In this document: one piece after another, positions 13,071-21,577 of the stretch
How positions within the stretch are numbered: position 1 is the first letter of the stretch
Layout of the letters: every line of letters begins with the position of its first letter
Origin: Paulinella micropora
Lineage: Eukaryota; Cercozoa; Imbricatea; Euglyphida
DNA length: 38,537 nucleotides
Direction of reading: 5' to 3'
NCBI GenBank assembly: GCA_009731375.1
Contig: BJOX01000203.1
Span: 264,064 to 302,600, forward strand
The notes under the pieces: model-generated
Database searches by the model: none
What the model was told of the DNA's origin: nothing
The model's input: only the letters and a program-made list of their open reading frames with translations
Program-made: the position numbers and the translations under genes

Positions 13071-13281
13071 CAGTAAAAAAAAATAATTATAATTATAACA
13101 TAAAAAAAAAAAGATAAGCATTTTGGTGCAGCACCGACAGTCATATCATGTCTAAGAGAGATACCGTCATCATCAGAGACTTCTTGCAATTTCTTTTTCG
13201 CGCTTCACTACCACAGTTGCTACTACCGCTACCTCTGCTGCGCTTCTGCTGCTGCTACCACTCCACTGCTGTCTATTTGTG

Positions 13282-13327
<46 letters not shown>

Positions 13328-13596
13328 AACCACTACTAATGTCTAGGTATATGCATGCATGCATGTATGCATGTATGTATGTATGTATGTATGTATGTAT
13401 GTATGTATGTATTCATAATGTATGTATGCACGTTATGTCCGTTTGTATGCATCTCCTTGGTGAGAGACCGCCATCATCAGAGAGATCTTGCATGCGAGCT
13501 ACGGCCTCTTCGTCGCCTTCTTCCGGTCTAGTTCCTCCCTCCGACATAGCCGGAAATTCGCTTGCCTACATGACCGGAAATTCACTTGCCTATCTT

Positions 13597-14088
13597 AGTT
13601 GCGAAGCGCGCTTTGCTCTCAGCTCGTGCTCGCATTCTAATACGGTTCATACGGGTAGATTCCCGTGAATCAGGATTCATTTTGCTACAATTTTTTCCAT
13701 AAAGTACGGTTTAAATCGGCGTTGGCTCCTGGGAACCCGCTCCTTGTGGTGAGAAACTTGGATGCCTGTAAGCCTTTGCTTTGTGTCAATAGGCGCTGTA
13801 TGCAAACGAGCTCAACGCGCTTTCACTTGGCCATGACATATGCGAAACGCTTCATAACTAAGTTCCTAGACCTCCTTCTAAAATCACTGAAACTTCACTT
13901 GCCTGCGTAATTTTATAGGCAATCTCAGCGTTGAAGCGCTTCACTCTCAGTCGTGCTTGCACTCTGGGCATATGTCATGACGAATGAAAGAGCGTGGTGA
14001 ACACGCAACGCTTTCTGCAGCGGCAGAACATAGGCATCCAACACTCCTAACCGCATGGAGCAGGTCCCAGGGATCAGCGCCGATTTTG
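13597..14088. repeat. Diverged direct and inverted repeat patchwork
   Basis: 13713-13844 and the reverse complement of 13968-14088 share AAATCGGCG, CCTGGGA, TTGGATGCCT and CATGACATATGC blocks in order. In addition 13599-13637 and 13929-13964 are similar in direct orientation (CTCTCAG, CGTGCT blocks). No protein is recognised. Confidence 0.6.
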
Positions 14089-14159
14089 AACTTGATTTGC
14101 GTGAAGTTTGAGGAAAATGCAACCTGCTTCCCGAAAATCCGCCTCATAGGAACCATATT

Positions 14160-14581
14160 AGTACATGCATGCATGAATACATACATACATGCACATATAT
14201 ATACATAGATATATATAAACATACATACAGCTCAGAACTAGGATCTGTGCGTTTGACGAGCACTAAAAAATTGTTGACACTGTCGCAGTGTCCGCCTCTT
14301 GACTGATGTATGTACGCATGTATATCTGTATGCATGCGTAAATATAAATGTATGTATATATATATATGTATGCATGTAGGTATGTATGTATGTATTTGTG
14401 AATGTATGATGTATCACGGTTGTGTGCATACATGTATGCATGCATGTATGCAGTTATGCATGCATGCATGCATGTGCGTATGTACGTATGCATGAACGTA
14501 TGCATCTGTGTATGTATGTATGTATGTAGGTATGTATGTGTTTATGCATGTATGCATGTATGTAAATAGATTTAGATATCT

Positions 14582-14637
<56 letters not shown>

Positions 14638-14654
14638 GTAGGTAGGTAGGTAGG

Positions 14655-14714
<60 letters not shown>

Positions 14715-14729
14715 AAGATAGATAGGTAC

Positions 14730-14769
<40 letters not shown>

Positions 14770-14777
14770 GTAGATAT

Positions 14778-14830
<53 letters not shown>

Positions 14831-14876
14831 AAGATAGAAAGATGGATGGATAGATGGATTGATGGATAGATAGATG

Positions 14877-14929
<53 letters not shown>

Positions 14930-14944
14930 GTAGATAGATAGATT

Positions 14945-14983
<39 letters not shown>

Positions 14984-14998
14984 CGATGATAGATAGAT

Positions 14999-15066
<68 letters not shown>

Positions 15067-15781
15067 CACAATGCATTCATACCTATGTACGTACATACAT
15101 ACATAAATACATACATACATGCACACAAGCAAACTAGATGCATGCATACATACATACACACATACACACATACACACATACATACACACATACAAGCACA
15201 CATACATAAATACATGCACACACATACATACATACAAGCTACGAACATACCTACATACACACAAACATACAGACATACATACATACATACATACATACAT
15301 ACATACATGCACAAACACATGAACACATACATACATACATACATACATAAATACATAAATACATACATATGTACATACATACATACATACATACATACAT
15401 ACATACACATACATACATACATACGTACATACATACATACACACATATACATCCAACAATCTACATACATACATACACACATAAAAAGACGAATACATAC
15501 ATCGACAACTCATATTCCCAGCTGGAGGATGTGTACATACAGACATCCATACATACATACTACATACATACATACTACATACATACTACATACATACATA
15601 CATACATACACATACATACATGCATGCATACATGCATGCATACATACATACATACATATACACACATGCCTTCATGCACATACATACATGCATACATACA
15701 TGCATACATACATACATACATACATACATACACACATACATTCATGCACATACATTCATGCATAGATACATACATCATACA

Positions 15782-15812
<31 letters not shown>

Positions 15813-15865
15813 GTACATAATGTTCATACATACATACATAATGTACATACATACACACAAACACA

Positions 15866-15901
<36 letters not shown>

Positions 15902-15965
15902 CACACAGTCACACACACACACATACACACACAGTCTCACACACAGTCACACACANNNNNNNNNN

Positions 15966-16000
<35 letters not shown>

Positions 16001-16055
16001 CACACACACACACATACACACATACACACACACACACACACGCACACACACAAAG
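14160..16055. repeat. 1.9-kb microsatellite block (ATGT, GATA, ACAT, CA)
   Basis: ATGT-rich sequence to about 14565, (GATA)n to about 15065, ACAT-rich to about 15850 and (CA)n to about 16055, with a 10-N gap at 15956-15965. The flanking ATGT and ACAT halves are reverse complements of one another. No gene is seen; translations are repeat artefacts. Confidence 0.95.
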
Positions 16056-16210
16056 TTTCACTCAAGACACAGGAGACAATATCCCAACGGGGAGTATTTG
16101 CAGAAAACTTTGATGTATCATATTTCTTTGTATAAAAATCAATTCTCGTTCTGCTATACAACTATTGAGACAACTATTGACGCAAATCAGGGCTGAACTA
16201 CTTGAGTACT
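16056..16210. other. Host flank left of the element, no gene seen
   Basis: About 155 bases of unique sequence between the CA repeat and the left terminal repeat. Nothing recognisable. Confidence 0.6.
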
Positions 16211-16211
16211 T
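16208..16211. repeat. Candidate target-site duplication ACTT (left copy)
   Basis: ACTT at 16208-16211 is repeated at 37701-37704, just outside an inverted repeat whose inner end would then start at AAGAAGATG. Retroviral-type integrases make 4-6 bp duplications; Polintons usually show 6 bp. Only 4 bp match here and one base overlaps the repeat, so the call is tentative. Confidence 0.35.
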
Positions 16212-16338
16212 AAGAAGATGATTACACTTTTCGCGCAGGTATTTTTCAAGCAAAATACCCGCCCGAAAAGTGTCTTACAGACCAAAAATCACTATCATAA
16301 GAAATTAAAGAGAAATCAAGTAGAAATCAAAAAGGAAG
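16211..16338 (+). repeat. Left terminal inverted repeat (128 bp)
   Basis: Reading inward from TAAGAAGATGATTACAC, this stretch is identical, base for base, to the reverse complement of 37574-37701; identity stops after the AAAAAGGAAG at 16338. It contains a 50-nt imperfect stem-loop at 16224-16273. Such repeats are the expected substrate for the integrase and probably the site of protein-primed replication starts. Confidence 0.95.
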
Positions 16339-16410
16339 CTAAATTTAATAATTTAATTAATTATTTTACATTTATAAAAATATATAAACTATAATATACA
16401 ACGAAGGAGG

Positions 16411-16617
16411 ATGCCAAGACCAAAACTATACGAGGGAGAAGCAAGACGAAAGAGAAATAACGAGAAGGCTCTCGCATACTACTACCGCCACCAAGAAAGG
16501 TTGAAGGAGGAAAGAAAAGAAAAAGCATTAAAGCAAAAGCAAGAACTCAAAAGCATAGAGGAATACAAAAAGAAGATACAAGAGCTGGAAGATAAATTGA
16601 GTAAGATAGCGGTTTAA
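16411..16617 (+). CDS. Small basic coiled-coil protein, unknown function
   Basis: A 68-residue, strongly charged protein. The N-terminal half is rich in Arg and Lys with a tyrosine cluster (AYYYRHQERL), and residues about 35-66 form a likely coiled coil of Glu, Lys and Leu ending in LEDKLSKI. The layout, a basic patch followed by a heptad-like helix, recalls a miniature bZIP-type DNA-binding protein, but I recognise no family. It is the first gene inside the left repeat and lies upstream of the polymerase in the same direction. AATATA occurs 12 bases before the ATG, as for other genes of the element. A role in DNA binding or regulation is only inference. Confidence 0.6.
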   Translation: MPRPKLYEGEARRKRNNEKALAYYYRHQERLKEERKEKALKQKQELKSIEEYKKKIQELEDKLSKIAV

Positions 16618-16743
16618 GTTCTAATAATTTTTTTATCTGGTAAAAATATTTTTCATCTAAACAAATAGCCCCCATATTAACGGTAAAAACATTAATTAAT
16701 TATTTTTAGAAAAAGTATCTTACCTAATATACATAACGGTAAA

Positions 16744-17754
16744 ATGTCAAAACCACCACTACCACCAAGACCAAACAAGCAATATGTCCAACTTCTTCAA
16801 GCTAAGGCTAAGCTTAGAAAGGTTGAAACGAAAGATAAAAGAAACCGCCAAGAACTTTTATCTAACATCCGTAGTAATACGAGGGCAAATCTCCGCGAGG
16901 CTAAGACTAGGGAAGCGAAGAGACGAGAGTTTAGAGCAAACGATTATGAAGTTAGGAGGGATAATCGGCTGAACTCTCTCACATTCAAATTTAGGGAGCT
17001 AGACATAAGCTTCTATGATACAGACACCTTGGAAGAGAAGGTATTGATACCCGCTATAAGATATGCCAGAAGGGAAGGGATGACCAACGATGCGGATGTC
17101 AATATATCTATAACATACTCCACCGCTCCTGCTAATGAACGATACGACCACTATTTAAAAAAGAAAAGTTTTAACTCATTTCAACTCCGCCAATACGATA
17201 CTGTATTTATGGATGCTCTGAACGAGTTCAACATAAACAACATTGAAGCGAGCGAGAATGGATATGAAAGAAACATAAGATATGTGGAAATAACCATAGT
17301 TCAAGAAAACTGCGGAGGATGCTATGAGGGAGTGAGAGATAAAAGAACTAAGGTTGAAGAAGGAGTAAGAATATCACCACCCAGCAAAAACAACAACTGC
17401 TTATTCTTCTTATGTAAGGATATTCTAAATATTAAACCGATGAACAAGAACCGCTGTAATATCGTCCGAGCTGAATTCAACCTTCCACCAAACTCGCCAA
17501 TACCATTTTCAATAGCGGTTGAAATATTGAAAAAATATGTTAAGGAAGGGAAAACATATGAAATAACCGACCATATTATGAAGCAGACATATAGCACAAA
17601 CGAAGAAGGGCAAGAACCCGACAAACTAATATTTTTGGAGAATAACCACTATTACGGATTAGTTAAGCAGTTTAAGAAGCGGTGCGAAGACTGTTTACAA
17701 TTATATTTGAAGAAGCATACCTGTAATCTTAACAGGAAAGTTTGCGGATATTAG
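16744..17754 (+). CDS. polB: Protein-primed family B DNA polymerase, N-terminal part
   Basis: 336 residues lying directly before the catalytic polymerase frame, matching the extra N-terminal region of Polinton polymerases. Residues 1-75 are highly basic. A KNNNCLFF segment places Cys219, and NNHYYGL places His302; this Cys/His spacing is reminiscent of a papain- or OTU-like fold, which is inference. The end carries a probable zinc site, C314-x2-C317, H325, C327 and C334. The frame stops at TAG (17752-17754), while the next frame (+1) is open from 17711 and continues as exonuclease and polymerase domains. The normal gene is therefore expected to be one protein of about 1040 residues. A single-base change, a sequencing error or a programmed shift could explain the split. 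Start: ATG with AATATA 12 bases upstream. Confidence 0.8.
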   Translation: MSKPPLPPRPNKQYVQLLQAKAKLRKVETKDKRNRQELLSNIRSNTRANLREAKTREAKRREFRANDYEVRRDNRLNSLTFKFRELDISFYDTDTLEEKVLIPAIRYARREGMTNDADVNISITYSTAPANERYDHYLKKKSFNSFQLRQYDTVFMDALNEFNINNIEASENGYERNIRYVEITIVQENCGGCYEGVRDKRTKVEEGVRISPPSKNNNCLFFLCKDILNIKPMNKNRCNIVRAEFNLPPNSPIPFSIAVEILKKYVKEGKTYEITDHIMKQTYSTNEEGQEPDKLIFLENNHYYGLVKQFKKRCEDCLQLYLKKHTCNLNRKVCGY

Positions 17755-17755
17755 A

Positions 17756-19861
17756 TTGAAGAAGAATGGTAAAAGACACCTCATAACTAAGTTCCACACG
17801 GAAGAAAAAATAAATAACGACCAAATTCTACATTACGATTTGGAATCATATAGAAATACAAACATCGCTGCCGGCTACGATATCCACGACTGCTACATAG
17901 TCGGATATACTCAGGGGTCTGAGGGTTTCAAATTCATAGCTGGTAAAGATTGTATCAGTCAATTCGTGGATGAGCTAATTAAACGATGCGACCTTATAAA
18001 AGCAGGATGGGTGCCGAAGAAAAAGGATGACAAACCACCAGTTCTATATGTTAATGGTTTTAACGGAGCGAACTTTGACCACTACTTCATACACCAGGAA
18101 TTAATTAAAAGGGATATTCAGATTAAGTCGTCAAAAATCAATAACGGCTCTATTATCTGCTTAGAGTTTGAAAATGTCAAGATGTGGGATATGTGTAAGC
18201 ACACTCAGGGAAGTCTTAAAGCAAATCTGGAAAGTATGGGGTGTGAAATCCTAAAAGGCGACTTTGACCACGACAGGGCGAAGATGTGGGAGGATATGGA
18301 CGACAAGACGAGGCAGGACTGTCTGGCTTATCTTAAAAATGATGTTATGGGTTTGAAGGAATTATACGATAAGTTAAACACGACGATATTTACAACTCAT
18401 AAAGTCAATCTAACTTCATACATCTCAACTTCAAGTCTCGCTTTCAATATATGGAAGAAATATGTAGACGGTAAATACGAGGTGAGACTTCCAACGGTGG
18501 AGCAGGAAAGAGCATTTAGAAAAGCCATTATCGGCGGAAGGACTTACCCATCTAAGAGGCGGTTCATTTCAGCTCAGTATGAACGATACCTAAAAAAAGA
18601 AATAACCTTTGACGAAATAATTGACTACCTCGTAGATGCGGATGTCGTATCTCTATATCCAACCGCGATGTTGTTAGCTTTTATGGTTGGCGATATACTG
18701 GAAACAATCGGACCATTTGACCCGCGAAACCTTCAAATCGGCATTTACAACCTTGACTACATTTCACCAAAAAACATATTACATTCAAGGATTGGACAGC
18801 GAGACAAAATGGGCTCCCTTAAATGGCGACTAGAAGATATGAAGGACCAATGGCTGACGAGTGTAGATATTGAGGATATGGTGGCCGAAGGATATGAAGT
18901 CCGCATTCATAAAGGATATTACACAGTTAAATCCGAATGTGTCTTCGCCAAATACATAGACGATATGTTTAAGGCAAAGGAAAATGCTGAGAAAGGTAGC
19001 CCGCAATATTTGCTCGCCAAGTTGTTTATGAATAGTCTATACGGTAAGATGATACAGAGACCGATACCTTCAATAACAACATATATACAAACCAATGAAG
19101 ATTACTGGAAATTCTGGAATAGCAATCAAATAACTGACATAGTTAAATTTACTGACCAAGAAGGAAAGGATTTATGGCACATATCAGGTCTACCTCGCAA
19201 TCCAATCTTATTAGAGAGTAGCATAACAAAGCCTTCACACTATGGGGCATTCATTCTAGCATATAGCCGTCGCATTATGTTCAACTATATTAAGGAAGCA
19301 AACCCGAACAGAACCATTGAAGATGATTTCTACTACACCGACACAGATAGCCTCCAAATTCATTCAAGATGTGCTAGATATATCAAGAATATGGGTAATA
19401 AGAAACTCGGCGGTATAGGGGACGACTTAGGCGATGGATGTAAGATTATAAAAGGTGTGTGGATAGCACCGAAACTATATATGTTAGAATTCACGACGAA
19501 GGATGCCTTTACGGAAGGAATGACCAAGAACGACTTAAAGCATATTTCAAAAGGAGTTAAAATAGTGTCTGAAAATGGAGTTAAAAGATATTTCCATTTT
19601 AGGGGTAAAGGCTTAGATGCTAATCAGCTAAACTATGACACATTTGATAAGATGGACAAAGTCGGGTCAGTTGAAAATGTAAAGGATTTCCAAATGAAAA
19701 AAATACACATTGATAGAAACAGCAAACAACAACAAGTCCCACATTTTAGCATTTTACATATGACGAATGTTAAAAAACAAGTTAATGAGAATAAATGGGC
19801 GGGCCGTAAGTTCATTAACGATAATGACAGCATCCCACTCGGCTTCCACATTCGCGGTTGA
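17756..19861 (+). CDS. polB: Protein-primed family B DNA polymerase, exonuclease and polymerase domains
   Basis: Replicative DNA polymerase of the element. Counting from 17756, the 3'-5' exonuclease motifs are ExoI (LHYDLES, D28 and E30), ExoII (NGFNGANFDHY, D108) and ExoIII (YLKND, Y192 and D196). The polymerase motifs are A (DADVVSLYP, 294-302), B (KLFMNSLYG, 422-430) and C (YTDTDS, 527-532). All catalytic residues are present. There is no ATG at the start: this frame opens at 17711 and overlaps the end of the preceding frame by about 43 bases, so it is the continuation of the N-terminal part after a +1 frame change. It ends one base before the convergent lipase gene. Protein-primed polymerases of this type replicate linear genomes from inverted terminal repeats, which fits the element ends. 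Confidence 0.93.
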   Translation: MKKNGKRHLITKFHTEEKINNDQILHYDLESYRNTNIAAGYDIHDCYIVGYTQGSEGFKFIAGKDCISQFVDELIKRCDLIKAGWVPKKKDDKPPVLYVNGFNGANFDHYFIHQELIKRDIQIKSSKINNGSIICLEFENVKMWDMCKHTQGSLKANLESMGCEILKGDFDHDRAKMWEDMDDKTRQDCLAYLKNDVMGLKELYDKLNTTIFTTHKVNLTSYISTSSLAFNIWKKYVDGKYEVRLPTVEQERAFRKAIIGGRTYPSKRRFISAQYERYLKKEITFDEIIDYLVDADVVSLYPTAMLLAFMVGDILETIGPFDPRNLQIGIYNLDYISPKNILHSRIGQRDKMGSLKWRLEDMKDQWLTSVDIEDMVAEGYEVRIHKGYYTVKSECVFAKYIDDMFKAKENAEKGSPQYLLAKLFMNSLYGKMIQRPIPSITTYIQTNEDYWKFWNSNQITDIVKFTDQEGKDLWHISGLPRNPILLESSITKPSHYGAFILAYSRRIMFNYIKEANPNRTIEDDFYYTDTDSLQIHSRCARYIKNMGNKKLGGIGDDLGDGCKIIKGVWIAPKLYMLEFTTKDAFTEGMTKNDLKHISKGVKIVSENGVKRYFHFRGKGLDANQLNYDTFDKMDKVGSVENVKDFQMKKIHIDRNSKQQQVPHFSILHMTNVKKQVNENKWAGRKFINDNDSIPLGFHIRG

Positions 19862-19862
19862 A

Positions 19863-20549
19863 TTATAGATATATTTTTTTGCCCCTACCCTTAAAACTTC
19901 TAATTGTATGAATTCCTTTTTTTGGTTTCACTAATCTGGTATTAACCGCCGTAGCACCCATTAACGATACTGGGTCAAATGCGGTTCGGTAGTTCGTGGT
20001 TAGCTTCGCAGTCTTAGCCCTTTTCCCTTTTGGATTTACCCTCACCGCCACTCGGTCAATTACTCCTTCAATGAGGTCTTTTGTGCTACTGCCTTTATTG
20101 TATGTCGTCGCCCTCACACCCGTTTGTCGGCTCAGGTCTTTCGCTATTGTTCCTCCAAGACTATGACCAGTCAACTCTACATTATCTTTTCCATATTTCT
20201 TTATCACTTCGTCAACCAGCTTCTGCTCTTCTTTATATCTCGGTGTTCTTTTTAATACTCCCTTTACCAATGCGACATCGGTTAGTAGGTCCCGCTTATC
20301 TACTGAACCTCTAAATGCTACAATAGCTTTGCCATCTTTTTCATACACCGTTGACTTTTCTTTGCTGGCGACTGGCTTCCATCCGTCCGCACCTTTTCTA
20401 TCCGACGAAGACAAATAGACATCCTCTGATAAATCCGCATTGCCTCCCTTCTGCCGTTTCCATTCCTTACCAGCTTTTTTCAATGCTTCACCATAGCTTA
20501 TGTTATGTTTAGCCGAGTAAGCCTTAACAAAGATTATCCACTCGCTCAT
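19863..20549 (-). CDS. Class 3-like lipase (alpha/beta hydrolase)
   Basis: 228 residues. The nucleophile elbow GHSLGG gives Ser130, with likely Asp192 (AFDPVS) and His214 (GIHTI) completing a Ser-Asp-His triad; AFRGS at 79-83 matches the FRG oxyanion segment of class 3 lipases. The first 35 residues are a separate helical unit (FVKAYSAKHNISYGEALKKA) resembling a short basic motif I associate with viral and protist proteins, followed by a Gly-Gly at 35-36 that could be a maturation cleavage site. The C-terminus is very basic. No signal peptide is seen. The gene converges on the polymerase. A virion lipase could help membrane passage, as phospholipase domains do in some other viruses; that role is inference. 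ATG lies 3 bases after an AATATAG motif. Confidence 0.85.
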   Translation of the reverse strand: MSEWIIFVKAYSAKHNISYGEALKKAGKEWKRQKGGNADLSEDVYLSSSDRKGADGWKPVASKEKSTVYEKDGKAIVAFRGSVDKRDLLTDVALVKGVLKRTPRYKEEQKLVDEVIKKYGKDNVELTGHSLGGTIAKDLSRQTGVRATTYNKGSSTKDLIEGVIDRVAVRVNPKGKRAKTAKLTTNYRTAFDPVSLMGATAVNTRLVKPKKGIHTIRSFKGRGKKIYL

Positions 20550-20604
20550 TCTATATTATTATTTATTTAATTTTTTCCTGCCTCCCTATTATATACCCCC
20601 TACT

Positions 20605-20880
20605 ATGTCCGCCCTCACTAGACTGTGTGAGAAGTTCCAACAACTTTCAATTGAAGGCGAAAATAAATCGTTTTCTCTTGCCGATGTCCAAAAGGTAATC
20701 CACGACGAAATAAAAGCGATTGAAGAAATGAGAAATGCTCAACCAAACTTGTTTCATTTCGGGAAATACAAAGGCAAAAAAATAGAAGACATCGCAAAGA
20801 TTGACAAGCCATATATTGAATTGTTAGTTCGTCAACCTTGGGTCCAAAATAAAGACGAATTGAAAAAGTACATTCATTGA
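20605..20880 (+). CDS. Small protein with ExoX C-terminal-like motif
   Basis: 91 residues. After a helical N-terminal half it carries FHFGKYKGKKIEDIAK, then DKPYIELLVRQPWV. This FGKYKGK...Y...L pattern is known from the C-terminal domain of exodeoxyribonuclease X-like proteins and from small stand-alone phage and viral proteins. No nuclease domain is present, so it would act as a nucleic-acid or protein binding module; function is unknown. It starts in the space between divergent genes with TTATATA about 10 bases upstream, and its last 7 bases overlap the end of the convergent DUF3223 gene. Confidence 0.75.
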   Translation: MSALTRLCEKFQQLSIEGENKSFSLADVQKVIHDEIKAIEEMRNAQPNLFHFGKYKGKKIEDIAKIDKPYIELLVRQPWVQNKDELKKYIH

Positions 20881-21512
20881 CGAATGAGATACATTTTACC
20901 TCTAATATTTATTTCTTTTTTTATAATTCGCAGTATTGCTTTCTGTTTGTGAAAGTCGCTAAACTTGGTGAAATGCGGTTCTTTCAATAAACCGTCTTCA
21001 ACTTCTAATTCTCTATTCACTTCAAGGTATTGTTGAAGGATGTCTTTGAATTGTATGATGTCAAAGTGGTGGTCTACGTGGACATCAACCCGCTCATATA
21101 TATCACCACTTATTTCGCATATGTATCGTGGTTCAACGAATACATCAATAGCCACAATGTCAAGATATTCTTGTATTTGAGGTCTTATTGTATTTCTGCT
21201 CGCTTCTTTTATCACTCTCGCCATTTTTTTTAATTTGCTAAGGCCTATGAGGTCAACGCAGCAATTCCACGAAAACGGCTTACCATCTACACGAAAGTGT
21301 TTTCTCCCCGTGGTCAAATTACTTTCAACATCAACGATGCCATTTTTTAGACAAGGGTGATGGGTTATTAGGTCTAGCACGAACTTGCTATCTTCTGGGT
21401 TCAGCACTTCACCATCGTTATATTTGTTTATCATTCTTCTTATGTAGGATTTGATAGATGTTTTTGTTAGAAACCGCCTACCACCCACAACATACAACTT
21501 ACGACGATACAT
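20874..21512 (-). CDS. DUF3223 (DCL-like) domain protein, possible nuclease
   Basis: 212 residues. Residues about 8-85 follow the DUF3223 pattern: F.T...IKSYIRRMINKY, then EDSKFVLDLITHHP, GI.DVES and a CFRV-like strand ending in FSWNCCVDLIG. Residues about 140-205 hold VDVHVDHHFDIIQFKDIL and a FHKQKAILRIIKKEIN helix, similar to the second region found with DUF3223 in phage and algal-virus proteins, where the VDH and FH..A.LR elements suggest an HNH-like nuclease. Catalytic activity is inference. The gene ends in TGA overlapping the convergent small gene. AT-rich AATATA motifs lie within about 45 bases upstream of the ATG. Confidence 0.7.
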   Translation of the reverse strand: MYRRKLYVVGGRRFLTKTSIKSYIRRMINKYNDGEVLNPEDSKFVLDLITHHPCLKNGIVDVESNLTTGRKHFRVDGKPFSWNCCVDLIGLSKLKKMARVIKEASRNTIRPQIQEYLDIVAIDVFVEPRYICEISGDIYERVDVHVDHHFDIIQFKDILQQYLEVNRELEVEDGLLKEPHFTKFSDFHKQKAILRIIKKEINIRGKMYLIRQ

Positions 21513-21577
21513 ACCTCCTACGGCGATAGACGATATTACTATATTATTATATTAGAAAAAAATATTACAAAAATTAA

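Larger units (their letters stand above)
11230..13547 (-). other. Possible upstream exons of the host gene
   Basis: On the minus strand, an ATG at 13547 starts MSEGGTRPEEGDEEAVARMQ-like acidic sequence. Segments with plausible acceptor sites follow near 13180 (EVSDDDGISLRHDM), 12673 (DQDSADGVADLYNLPMEDV), 11970 (a Ser/Gln-rich stretch) and 11562 (a Glu/Arg-rich stretch ending at a GT at 11229). All are acidic, low-complexity and separated by GTA, GAA or GATA repeats. The pieces could be a disordered N-terminus of the GTPase-helicase gene or a separate gene. Reading frames across the junctions were not proven. Confidence 0.25.

Noticed and set aside
12037-15802. Long reading frames of Val, Leu, Tyr, Ser or Ile-Tyr-Leu-Ser runs
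   Set aside because: They are translations of GTA, GAA, GATA and ACAT microsatellites.
16404-16410. AAGGAGG just before the ATG at 16411, like a bacterial ribosome binding site
   Set aside because: It touches the ATG with no spacing, and no other gene of the element has one. The contig is eukaryotic.
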